A DNA stretch of 7,290 nt from an uncultured Bacteroidales bacterium (lineage in GTDB: Bacteria > Bacteroidota > Bacteroidia > Bacteroidales > P3): the NCBI GenBank assembly GCA_947177315.1, contig CAMWTX010000072.1:1-7290 (forward strand), given 5' to 3'. The translations under genes were made by a program, and so were the position numbers. A model generated the notes under the pieces. That model was given only the letters and a program-made list of their open reading frames with translations, was not told the origin of the DNA and did not search any database. This document shows positions 1-6,634 of this stretch, one piece after another (position 1 is the stretch's first letter; each line of letters starts with the position of its first letter).

Positions 1-1475
1 ATAACGATGGAAAGGTCGTAGCCGGATTTCTTACGCATCCTGTCCAAGGCCTCCAGAATCTCTTCCTTGCGGTCGATGGCCTGCTGCCTTTCCAACACCG
101 AACATTGGCTGATGCTGATGCGGTAACGCCCGATAAGGAATTCCTTCATATCGTTCTTGGCGATTTCCTCGGTGGTCATATTGCCGATGTCCGAACCGGC
201 CTTGAGCAATTCCATGCCGTATTCCTGCACATCCACCCCGGCTATCTTCGACAGGTACTGCGCCATTTCCCGGTCGTGCTCGGTGCAGGTGGGCGACTTG
301 AACAGCACCGTGTCCGAAAGGATGGCCGAAAGCATCAGACCCGCTATTTTGGGCGGTATGGCCACCTGACGGTGCAGGTGCATGTCGGCCACAATCGTGC
401 AGGTGCAGCCCACCGGATCCTGACGGGTAAAGATGGGGTCGTTGGTCTGGATGCCGCCCAAACGGTGGTGGTCTATGATTTCCACAATCTTTGCCATTTC
501 CACGCCTTCCACGGCCTGGCTGCGCTCGTTGTGGTCCACCAATATCAATTTGGTCTTTTCGGGCACCATCGCCGACTCGCTGCTGACAATACCCACCAGC
601 TTGTTGTTCTCCACCACGGGATAGTAGCGGTGCCTGTGTTTTTCCATCACGCCCTTGATGTCGCTCAGCATTTCGGAGGGCTTGAAACGCACCACTTCGG
701 TCTGCATGATGGACGACACCGGCACGCACTGATTGATCAGGCGGGCGCAGGTATAGGTATCGTAGGGCGCCGAGAGAATCACCACTTTCTTCGCCACCGC
801 CGCTTCCATCACCTCGGCGTCAGGCTTGCTGTCGCCCGTAAGCAAGAGACAGGTGGCACCGCCTTCGATGCACGCCATCAGAATTTCGGTAACGCGGTCG
901 CCCACCAGAATCACATCCTCGGGCTTTACGCTGTTCTGAACCGTCTGCAGGCTACCGGCGGCAATCCGCACTTCGCCCGAAACGATTTCGTCCATGCGCT
1001 CCTCTCCGGTTTCAACGGCGGCGTCGCACACGTGCGCCAGTTCCCGAAGGCTAACCTTCACGTCTGCAAAACTCTGCATCCCGATATCCTCAAAATACCG
1101 CTTGGCCACATCGCTCACGGTAACCATCCCCACCAGATCGCGATTGTCGTTGACCACGGGAATCGATTTCACGCCGTCCCGGCACATGATCTGCGCCAGC
1201 TCGCGCAGGTTCTGCCTTTCGTTTATCGTCAGATCCCAGGGCATCGAAACATCCGCCACCCTCGGATAGACGTCCGAAAGCAATATCGGGGCTTCGGCAT
1301 GGAAATACTGCAGGGCGAAGGCGGTTTCCCTATTGATGGAGCCCGCCCTAGCCGGCACCACGTTCATGCCCAATTCGGTCTTGAGATGCGCGTAGCTGAT
1401 GGCGGCGCAAATGGAATCGGTGTCGGGATTACGGTGCCCGATGGCGTAGATAGGACGTTGCTTGTTCATGTCCAT
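1..1475 (-). CDS. Manganese-dependent inorganic pyrophosphatase, family II, with CBS-DRTGG-CBS insert (partial, C-terminus outside window)
   Basis: Hydrolyses pyrophosphate to two phosphates in the cytoplasm, pulling PPi-releasing reactions forward. Reading from ATG 1475 gives 491 residues before the window ends. Seen: the first metal motif GHRNPDTDS (residues 13-21), a CBS domain (about 74-130), a DRTGG-type domain (about 165-250, with VGDR at 191-194 and APYDT at 236-240), a second CBS domain (about 252-303), then DHN (314-316), the DHH motif (335-337) and GCTCT (356-360). This order matches the CBS-PPases described from clostridia, in which adenine nucleotides bind the CBS pair and tune activity. 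That regulation is inferred here, not seen. The C-terminal Ser-Arg-Lys substrate motif is not in view; I expect about 50 residues are missing. A second in-frame ATG at 1469 is an equally possible start, since no Shine-Dalgarno sequence separates the two. The gene is divergent from hpt. Family assignment is firm; the regulatory ligand is not. Confidence 0.93.
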   Translation of the reverse strand, partial: MDMNKQRPIYAIGHRNPDTDSICAAISYAHLKTELGMNVVPARAGSINRETAFALQYFHAEAPILLSDVYPRVADVSMPWDLTINERQNLRELAQIMCRDGVKSIPVVNDNRDLVGMVTVSDVAKRYFEDIGMQSFADVKVSLRELAHVCDAAVETGEERMDEIVSGEVRIAAGSLQTVQNSVKPEDVILVGDRVTEILMACIEGGATCLLLTGDSKPDAEVMEAAVAKKVVILSAPYDTYTCARLINQCVPVSSIMQTEVVRFKPSEMLSDIKGVMEKHRHRYYPVVENNKLVGIVSSESAMVPEKTKLILVDHNERSQAVEGVEMAKIVEIIDHHRLGGIQTNDPIFTRQDPVGCTCTIVADMHLHRQVAIPPKIAGLMLSAILSDTVLFKSPTCTEHDREMAQYLSKIAGVDVQEYGMELLKAGSDIGNMTTEEIAKNDMKEFLIGRYRISISQCSVLERQQAIDRKEEILEALDRMRKKSGYDLSIV

Positions 1476-1540
1476 GCGTTTTGGAACTCGTAAAGATACG
1501 GAAAAAAGGTTTATCTTTGCGCGCAATACAGACTATTGCC
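1476..1540. promoter_or_regulatory. Divergent intergenic region between the pyrophosphatase gene and hpt
   Basis: These 65 bases separate two divergent genes, so both promoters should lie here or just inside the genes. On the plus strand TATCTTTG fits the Bacteroidota -7 consensus. On the minus strand TATCTTTA (1498 down to 1491) is a one-mismatch version facing the pyrophosphatase gene and would give a very short leader. No good -33 TTTG is found at the usual 19-23 base spacing for either. No operator-like inverted repeat is apparent. Confidence 0.5.
1512..1519 (+). promoter_or_regulatory. Probable -7 promoter element for hpt (TATCTTTG)
   Basis: TATCTTTG matches the Bacteroidota primary sigma factor -7 consensus TAnnTTTG exactly and ends 21 bases before the hpt ATG, so the leader would be about 15 bases. 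A TTTG at 1480-1483 is the only -33 candidate, but its 28-base spacing is longer than usual. Confidence 0.55.
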
Positions 1541-2083
1541 ATGAACAAAGAGACTATCCGGATTAAAGACAAGGATTTCAAGCCTTATCTTCCGGCGCAG
1601 GAATTAGACCGGATCATCAGCGAATTAGCCGATCGTATCAACCGGGATTATGCGGGAAAATCGCCTATCCTGCTCACGATGCTCAACGGGGCGTTCATGT
1701 TCGCCGCCGATTTGGTCAAGAAAATCACGCTCGATTGCCGCATTTCGATGGTAAAGGTATGTTCTTACCAGGGAATGCAGAGCACCCACAAGGTGCAGGA
1801 CCTGATAGGGCTTCAGGAAAGCATCGAGAACGAAGACATCCTCATTATCGAAGACATCGTGGATACGGGCGTCACCATGGAACACGTACTGGAGATGCTC
1901 AAAGACAAGAAGCCCAAGAGCGTGGCCATCTGCAGCCTGCTCTTCAAGCCCGACAAATTCACCAAGAGCTACAAGGTGGATTATATCGGCAAATCCATTC
2001 CCAACGAATTCGTGGTGGGCTACGGTTTCGACTACGACGGATACGGACGCAACCTGCCCGATATCTACAGCGTTGCCGAATAA
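1541..2083 (+). CDS. hpt: Hypoxanthine (guanine) phosphoribosyltransferase
   Basis: Cytoplasmic purine salvage enzyme: hypoxanthine or guanine plus PRPP gives IMP or GMP plus PPi. The 180-residue product is normal length for bacterial HPRTs. Seen: a PRPP-binding loop EDIVDTG (residues 104-110) after a run of hydrophobic residues, as in all type I phosphoribosyltransferases; the LNGA loop (48-51); the flexible loop around SYQGMQST (75-82); Lys136, the likely purine-contacting lysine; and the C-terminal stretch IPNEFVVGYGFDYD (153-166), which is highly typical of the Hpt/HprT family. I chose ATG 1541 because family similarity starts here. The frame is open back to 1481, but that would need a TTG start ahead of the likely promoter. 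It begins a plus-strand run with adk 39 bases downstream, a pairing I recall as common in Bacteroidota. Xanthine use cannot be excluded from sequence alone. Confidence 0.95.
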   Translation: MNKETIRIKDKDFKPYLPAQELDRIISELADRINRDYAGKSPILLTMLNGAFMFAADLVKKITLDCRISMVKVCSYQGMQSTHKVQDLIGLQESIENEDILIIEDIVDTGVTMEHVLEMLKDKKPKSVAICSLLFKPDKFTKSYKVDYIGKSIPNEFVVGYGFDYDGYGRNLPDIYSVAE

Positions 2084-2122
2084 CGCGCCCACGCAAACAT
2101 TCTACCAAACAAAGGCAAAACC

Positions 2123-2695
2123 ATGTTGAATATCGCACTCTTCGGCCCTCCGGGTGCCGGAAAAGGAACACAGAGCGAAAAACTCCTTGCCAAATACGGC
2201 TTGCTTTACATCTCCACCGGCGATATGCTCCGTAAGGAAACCGCGTCCGGTTCGGAACTGGGGCAGGAAATCAACCGGATTACCTCCCAGGGACATTTGG
2301 TGTCGGACGAACTGATCATGCGCATCATCCGCAAGACCGTATCGGAAAATCCCCACTCCAAAGGCATCCTCTTCGACGGCTTTCCCCGTACGCTGAGCCA
2401 AGCCGTTCTTTTGGAAGAATATATCAACGAACTGCATACCAAATTCTTCGGTGTATTGAGCCTGGAAGTTCCCCGGGAGGAACTCATCACGCGGCTCATC
2501 AACCGGGGCAAGGTGTCGGGGCGCAACGACGACAAGGAGGAGGTGATTCTGGAACGCCTCAAGGAATACGAAGCCAAGACCTTGCCCGTAGCCGACTACT
2601 TCCGCAAGAAAAACTGCTACTACCCCGTAAACGGCACCGGCTCGCTCGATGAAATCTTTGACCGCCTGGTGCAGCAAATCGAAAAACACGCCTGA
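2123..2695 (+). CDS. adk: Adenylate kinase, short-LID type
   Basis: Catalyses ATP + AMP to 2 ADP in the cytoplasm and sets the adenylate energy charge. The 190-residue product shows the P-loop GPPGAGKGT (residues 8-16), the AMP-binding region from STGDMLR (31-37), the conserved FDGFPRT (84-90), the arginine of LITRL (121-125) and RGKVSGRNDD (128-137). That last stretch is the abbreviated LID: it lacks the roughly 30-residue insert, and the zinc cysteines some long forms carry, so this is the short class of about 190 residues. The start at 2123 puts the P-loop at the usual distance from the N-terminus. A weak AAAGG lies at 2111-2115. Mrp starts six bases after the stop, so the two are almost certainly co-transcribed. 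AMP released by NadE, encoded nearby, is a natural substrate. Confidence 0.97.
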   Translation: MLNIALFGPPGAGKGTQSEKLLAKYGLLYISTGDMLRKETASGSELGQEINRITSQGHLVSDELIMRIIRKTVSENPHSKGILFDGFPRTLSQAVLLEEYINELHTKFFGVLSLEVPREELITRLINRGKVSGRNDDKEEVILERLKEYEAKTLPVADYFRKKNCYYPVNGTGSLDEIFDRLVQQIEKHA

Positions 2696-2701
2696 AACCT
2701 T

Positions 2702-3757
2702 ATGGAAAACACTCCGCGCATAGATGATGTAAAAGCGGCCCTGAGCCATGTCATGGATCCCGAACTGGGTTCCGACCTGGTGAGCCTCAACATGATACAG
2801 AATATCGCCATCAAGGGCAAGACCATCGCTTTCGACCTGGTGCTCACCACCCCGGCCTGTCCGCTCAAGAAAGTGCTGAGCGACAACTGCACGGCGGCGA
2901 TAGCGCAATATATCTCGCCCGAATACAAGGTGGAAATCAACCTGACCTCTTCCAAACGGGAAGCCCCGGCCACCGACCTGCAGCAACTTTCCAAAGTAAA
3001 GCATATCATTGCCGTAGCCTCCGGAAAAGGCGGCGTGGGCAAGTCGACCGTGGCGGCCAACCTCGCCCTGGCGCTTGCCAAAAGCGGCAAGAAGGTGGCT
3101 TTGGTGGATGCCGACATCTACGGACCGTCCATCCCCACCATGTTCGCCTTGGAAAACGTGCAGCCGCAGGGCATCCAGGTGGGAGAACAGACCTTGTTGC
3201 TGCCGGTGGAGAAATACGGCATCAAACTCATTTCCATCGGTTTCTTCGTAGATGCCGACAAAGGCCTGCTGTGGCGCGGGCCGATGGCCTCCAATGCGCT
3301 CAAACAGCTCTTTACCGAAACCAAATGGGATGAAATCGACTATATGGTGGTGGATTTGCCTCCCGGAACGGGCGATATCCATATCACGCTCGCGCAGATG
3401 CTGCCCATCAGCGGCGTGGTGATGGTTTCCAGCCCGCAGCAGGTGGCGATCGCCGACGTGAAACGTGCCGCACAGATGTTTCAGGCCGTCAAGATTCCCA
3501 TGCTGGGCATGGTGGAGAACATGGCGTATTTCGTGCCGGACGATATGCCGGAAAAGAAATATTACATCTTCGGAAAAGGCGCTTTCGAAAGCTATGCGGC
3601 GCAGATGGGATTCCCCGTTCTGGCGGAAATCCCGATGACCGAGGCCACCGCCCAAAGCGGCGATGCCGGCATGCCCGAAGTGTTGCGCGAAAACAGCCCC
3701 GTGGGAGAAGCCTTTATGAAACTGGCGCAAAAAATCATGGATTCAAGGAGCTGTTAA
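2702..3757 (+). CDS. Mrp/NBP35-family iron-sulfur carrier ATPase (ApbC-like)
   Basis: P-loop ATPase thought to bind and pass on Fe-S clusters to target apoproteins in the cytoplasm; 351 residues. Domains: an N-terminal MIP18/DUF59 domain (about 5-82) containing the conserved TPACP with Cys53, then an Mrp NTPase domain from about 98. Seen: deviant Walker A GKGGVGKST (108-116), VDADIYGPS (135-143), and VVDLPPGTGD (216-225), the Walker B/switch signature of this family. The region GMVENMAYF (269-277) aligns with the segment that in E. coli Mrp and eukaryotic NBP35 leads into the bridging CxxC. Here it continues VPDDMPEKK without any cysteine, so the classic dimer-bridging cluster site is absent. 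I recall Bacteroidota Mrp proteins sharing this form. It sits six bases after adk with no clear Shine-Dalgarno sequence and 64 bases before nfu, a functional partner. Family firm; exact client proteins unknown. Confidence 0.94.
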   Translation: MENTPRIDDVKAALSHVMDPELGSDLVSLNMIQNIAIKGKTIAFDLVLTTPACPLKKVLSDNCTAAIAQYISPEYKVEINLTSSKREAPATDLQQLSKVKHIIAVASGKGGVGKSTVAANLALALAKSGKKVALVDADIYGPSIPTMFALENVQPQGIQVGEQTLLLPVEKYGIKLISIGFFVDADKGLLWRGPMASNALKQLFTETKWDEIDYMVVDLPPGTGDIHITLAQMLPISGVVMVSSPQQVAIADVKRAAQMFQAVKIPMLGMVENMAYFVPDDMPEKKYYIFGKGAFESYAAQMGFPVLAEIPMTEATAQSGDAGMPEVLRENSPVGEAFMKLAQKIMDSRSC

Positions 3758-3821
3758 TTCATTAAAGAAAAACTTTTAATAAAACAAAGTAATAAAAACA
3801 AAATCAAAGAATAAAAAGACA
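3758..3821 (+). promoter_or_regulatory. A-rich leader upstream of the nfu-type gene
   Basis: Only about one base in six here is G or C, in sharp contrast to the flanking genes. AATAAAA recurs three times (from 3778, 3791 and 3810), the last ending just before the start codon. There is no Shine-Dalgarno sequence. A-rich stretches upstream of starts are known to favour translation in Bacteroidota, so this most likely boosts initiation of the small downstream gene. No exact TAnnTTTG was found, so a separate promoter is possible but unsupported. Confidence 0.45.
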
Positions 3822-4076
3822 ATGGATAGTCAAGAAAAATTAGCCGTCATGGAAAAAGTACGGCAGATCATCGAAACCCGTATGCGCCCTGCCCTGCAAG
3901 CCGACGGCGGGGATATTTCGTTTGTAGATATGAGCGACGACATGGTGGTGAGCGTGCGCCTGCACGGTGCCTGCGGAACCTGCCCCCGCGCCCAGATGAC
4001 CCTCAAGCAAGGTGTGGAAGTGGCCATCCGCAGCGAAATCCCGGAAGTGAAAGAAGTGGTGGCGGTAGGTTTCTAA
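3822..4076 (+). CDS. NifU C-terminal-like (Nfu) iron-sulfur scaffold/carrier protein
   Basis: A stand-alone Nfu domain of 84 residues. Such proteins hold a [4Fe-4S] cluster between two subunits and hand it to apoproteins in the cytoplasm. Seen: an N-terminal helix with RPALQADGGDI (residues 22-32), where the ADGGD turn is diagnostic, and the cluster-ligating motif HGACGTCPRAQMTLK (48-62) with Cys51 and Cys54. It then has the usual C-terminal helix and a final beta strand ending VVAVGF. It lacks the A-type domain present in longer NfuA proteins and the N-terminal IscU domain of full NifU. ATG 3822 is the natural start because upstream sequence is A-rich and noncoding. It follows mrp on the same strand and probably joins it in Fe-S delivery. 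A hairpin terminator lies 19 bases after its stop. Confidence 0.94.
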   Translation: MDSQEKLAVMEKVRQIIETRMRPALQADGGDISFVDMSDDMVVSVRLHGACGTCPRAQMTLKQGVEVAIRSEIPEVKEVVAVGF

Positions 4077-4095
4077 GCGCGCCTGCCCTGCTTTT

Positions 4096-4135
4096 AAGAA
4101 GCCGGTAAACGTTCCGTTTACCGGCTTCTTTTATA
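4096..4135. terminator. Bidirectional rho-independent terminator between nfu and nadE
   Basis: A perfect 16-bp stem (4096-4111 pairing with 4115-4130) with a three-base loop, followed on the plus strand by TTTTAT. On the minus strand the tail is TTCTTAAAAG, a weaker T-run. The hairpin therefore clearly ends the plus-strand run and may also end nadE transcripts. The right arm contains the nadE stop codon (4118-4120) and its last few codons. Confidence 0.88.
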
Positions 4136-5680
4136 TGCGGCGGGTATTTCGGTGTCTTCCGCCAGAACCGTATTGCTCAAACGGATAACGGGAGGCGTCT
4201 GACGGCGCTTATAGGCATTCTTATAGAACAGGTCGAGCACCTTGCGGGTGATTTCCTTATCCACGCCCTCCTTGATGATTTCTTTCTCGTCTTTCTTCTC
4301 TTCCAGATGCAGGCGGAGAATCTTTTCTATCGTATCGTAAGGCGGCAGCGAATCGCTGTCTTTCTGACCGGGACGCAATTCGGCGGAAGGAGCTTTGTCG
4401 ATGCAGTTCTGCGGAATAACCTCCTTCTTGCGGTTGATGTAATGCGCCAAGGCGTAAACCTGGCTCTTGTACAGGTCGCCTATCACCGACATGCCGCCGC
4501 ATAAATCGCCGTACATCGTGCCGTAACCGCAAGCCGACTCGCTCTTGTTGGAGGTGTTGAGCAACATCGCCCCCGTTTTGTTGGCCGCCGCCATCAACAG
4601 GTTTCCGCGGATACGCGCCTGCAGGTTTTCTTCCGCCAGGCCGAAAGGCGTTCCCTTGAAAACGGGCGACAACTGCTTCATAAAAGTCTTATACAAGGGC
4701 TCTATCGGAATAATCTCGTAATAAATCTGCAGGTTTTCGGCTTCCTGCACCGCATCGTTCACCGAATGGTCGGTAGAAAACTGCGAGGGCATCATCATGC
4801 CGAACACGTTTTGCCGCCCCAGGGCTTCCACCGCCAAGGGCAATACCACCGCCGAGTCGATACCGCCCGAGAGCCCGATGACCGCCTTCTTGATGCCGTT
4901 ATGCTTGAAATAATCGCGGATACCGCACACGATGGCATCGTGAATCAAGGCGATTTCCTTGTCTGCGGCAGTCTTGCGAACCGGCTTAAACGCATCCTCC
5001 GTGTCGAAAGTGGAGGAATACGCCTTGAAATAAGGATATTGCAGGCAGCATTCGCCATGACGGTAATAGGCGGAAGCTCCCGTAAGCACCCGGCACGCCT
5101 GGCCGCCGCTCTGAGCCACATACAGCATCTGCCCAAACATCGCCGCCAACTGTGATACAAAGCGGGCGCGGTCTTTTTCACTTTCCGCCATAAAAGCACG
5201 GGCATCGAGAAAAATCCCCATATCCGCCTCCCGGAGCGTTTCCACATCCGAACCGGCTTGCAACATGAAAAGGCTCGACAAATACGCCACCAGAATCCGG
5301 GTGTCCTTGAACTCGAACATATTGCCCTGCAACCCGCCTTCGCATTCGGGAAACTGGTTCACCGAAAACTGGATACATCCATCCCAGGCCGCACAGAGCG
5401 AAGGAATGAAAGAACCGTCCAAGGCAAAGGGCGTATCGAACACCAAAGCGGTGCCCCGCGTGGTTTCCCGCACCAGTTTTTTCTGCAGACGGGCAATCTT
5501 GTCGGAACACTCCGTATATTCCAGCAAAGACTTGGGTTCAAAGCCGCACAAGGCATCGGTGGGAATCACCGCCAAATCGGCTTTCTCCCGACATGCCTTT
5601 TTATAAAAATCGCTGATTTTCTTAAAATTCTCCTCCCATGCTCCGGGAAAGAACGCATCTTGCAAAACTGAAATTTTCAT
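4118..5680 (-). CDS. nadE: NAD+ synthetase with a degenerate glutaminase domain
   Basis: Final step of NAD biosynthesis: deamido-NAD + ATP + nitrogen donor gives NAD + AMP + PPi. The product has 520 residues, near the length of short two-domain glutamine-dependent enzymes and about twice ammonia-only NadE. The C-terminal synthetase domain (about 240-520) is intact: SGGIDS PP-loop (271-276), PSQFSTDHS (298-306), NLQARIRGN (352-360), NTSNKSESACGYGTMYGD (375-392) and PSAELRPGQKDSDSLPPYD (431-449). The N-terminal nitrilase-fold domain (about 1-235) still aligns through its length, but the catalytic Glu, Lys and Cys positions hold Thr41, about Val107, and Leu134. I infer it cannot hydrolyse glutamine and that the enzyme uses free ammonia or another donor. 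ATG 5680 has GGGAG upstream at a suitable distance. It follows the barrel gene by 15 bases, so co-transcription is likely. The stop overlaps the terminator hairpin. Confidence 0.93.
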   Translation of the reverse strand: MKISVLQDAFFPGAWEENFKKISDFYKKACREKADLAVIPTDALCGFEPKSLLEYTECSDKIARLQKKLVRETTRGTALVFDTPFALDGSFIPSLCAAWDGCIQFSVNQFPECEGGLQGNMFEFKDTRILVAYLSSLFMLQAGSDVETLREADMGIFLDARAFMAESEKDRARFVSQLAAMFGQMLYVAQSGGQACRVLTGASAYYRHGECCLQYPYFKAYSSTFDTEDAFKPVRKTAADKEIALIHDAIVCGIRDYFKHNGIKKAVIGLSGGIDSAVVLPLAVEALGRQNVFGMMMPSQFSTDHSVNDAVQEAENLQIYYEIIPIEPLYKTFMKQLSPVFKGTPFGLAEENLQARIRGNLLMAAANKTGAMLLNTSNKSESACGYGTMYGDLCGGMSVIGDLYKSQVYALAHYINRKKEVIPQNCIDKAPSAELRPGQKDSDSLPPYDTIEKILRLHLEEKKDEKEIIKEGVDKEITRKVLDLFYKNAYKRRQTPPVIRLSNTVLAEDTEIPAAYKRSR

Positions 5681-5695
5681 TTTTCCAATCTCCCG

Positions 5696-6634
5696 TTAAA
5701 ACATCACGCCTAACAGCAAGCCCACCTGCTGGTTGTTGTAAGAGGGCTTATCCAAGGTATAGTAAAACTTTTTCGCTTTTATGGGACGCACAAAGCCATA
5801 ATGGTATTCCAAGCCGATAATCAGGTTGACCCGGCGAGCCACCTGGTAATTATACCCGAACTGCAACACCCCGGCCACGTTCATCAGACGGCGAGTCTCC
5901 TTTTCTTCCCGCCCCTTGTATTTGAACACGCCGTCCAACTTACTGCCGTTGATTTCGATAGGCCCTTTGTAAATATCTTTATACCTGTATTTCAGCCCGA
6001 AACCCGCATTCAATCCCCCCGAAAAGAAAACAGAGCCCCGGCTGTTCGCAAAATTACGGGTCTGCCATTTTACCCGAACCGGAACCTCCAGATACGTAAA
6101 GGAATACGACCTTTCATGCTGCACCTTGTCGATTTCCGTAAGGTGCAGGCGACCGCCAAAAGTGTTCAAGGCCAGCCCTACCCCAAAATACAGACGCCCG
6201 ATAAACCGCATGTCGAACATCAGCGTAGGCGTGAGGTTCACATTCACACCCGAACGCGAATACGGCTTATCGATGGAACTGAGCCAGTTGATGACGGGAG
6301 TGGCATAAATGCCTATATGCAGGAAACCTTCCTGGCTCGGTCTGGAGGGAGGTATCGACTTTTCGGGTTTCGAAGCGGCCGGTTCCGCCGGTTTCTTCGG
6401 AGGTGGATTCTGCGTTTTTTTCGGATTGGCGCTTTGCGGCCGGCCACCTGCCGTCTGCGTCATAGGCCCCGAAGCGTTTTTTTCCTGCCGGGCCGGCACC
6501 GTTACGGGCGATGCCGTCTTTTCCTCTTTCGCCAAGACCCAGGAAGGGCTGTCGATAAAGCGCGTGTTGCCGCTCTGGGCATAAGCACACGACACACACA
6601 ACAGGATAAATATCGAGAATACGGGGCTTTTCAT
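5696..6634 (-). CDS. Outer membrane beta-barrel protein with Pro/Lys/Ala-rich linker, function unknown
   Basis: Predicted exported protein of 312 residues. I chose ATG 6634, which begins a clear signal peptide (MKSPVFSIF, hydrophobic core, then AYAQ with likely cleavage near residue 19). The frame extends to ATG 6688, but that would put 18 charged residues ahead of the signal. Residues about 36-102 form a low-complexity linker rich in Pro, Lys, Ala and Ser, probably periplasmic and disordered. From about 103 to the end, alternating hydrophobic strands with Gly and aromatic residues (for example HIGIYATPVINW, SFTYLEVPVRVKW, LIIGLEYHYGF) resemble the PorT/OMP_b-brl families of Bacteroidota. It ends in Phe, the usual BAM-recognised terminal residue. 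Cys13 and Cys16 lie in the signal core, but the lipobox is poor, so a lipoprotein is less likely. It is upstream of nadE by 15 bases, with no obvious functional link. Confidence 0.8.
   Translation of the reverse strand: MKSPVFSIFILLCVSCAYAQSGNTRFIDSPSWVLAKEEKTASPVTVPARQEKNASGPMTQTAGGRPQSANPKKTQNPPPKKPAEPAASKPEKSIPPSRPSQEGFLHIGIYATPVINWLSSIDKPYSRSGVNVNLTPTLMFDMRFIGRLYFGVGLALNTFGGRLHLTEIDKVQHERSYSFTYLEVPVRVKWQTRNFANSRGSVFFSGGLNAGFGLKYRYKDIYKGPIEINGSKLDGVFKYKGREEKETRRLMNVAGVLQFGYNYQVARRVNLIIGLEYHYGFVRPIKAKKFYYTLDKPSYNNQQVGLLLGVMF

Noticed and set aside
1480..1483. TTTG as the -33 element for the hpt promoter
   Set aside because: The 28-base spacing to the -7 element exceeds the usual 19-23 bases, so I did not list it as a feature.
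105..1493. Long plus-strand open frame opposite the pyrophosphatase
   Set aside because: His-rich, low-information product with no recognisable motif, lying exactly antisense to a gene with complete family II pyrophosphatase motifs. It is a codon-bias shadow.
1481..1540. Upstream extension of hpt by 20 codons from a TTG
   Set aside because: It would start before the likely -7 element, adds residues outside the conserved family start, and ATG 1541 is well placed.
2102..3730. 542-codon minus-strand open frame across adk and mrp
   Set aside because: It spans two unrelated conserved genes on the other strand, its product is His/Gly/Phe-rich without domains, and it has no promoter. Antisense artefact.
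3762..3780. AT-only inverted repeat ATTAAA...TTTAAT after mrp as a terminator
   Set aside because: The stem is six A-T pairs with mismatches inside and no GC core, too weak for a terminator and expected by chance in such A-rich sequence.
6577..6634. Left barrel protein as a lipoprotein (cysteines in the signal core)
   Set aside because: Residues before Cys13 and Cys16 do not form a proper lipobox, and AYAQ just after is a good signal peptidase I site; a C-terminal barrel ending in Phe also fits an integral outer membrane protein.
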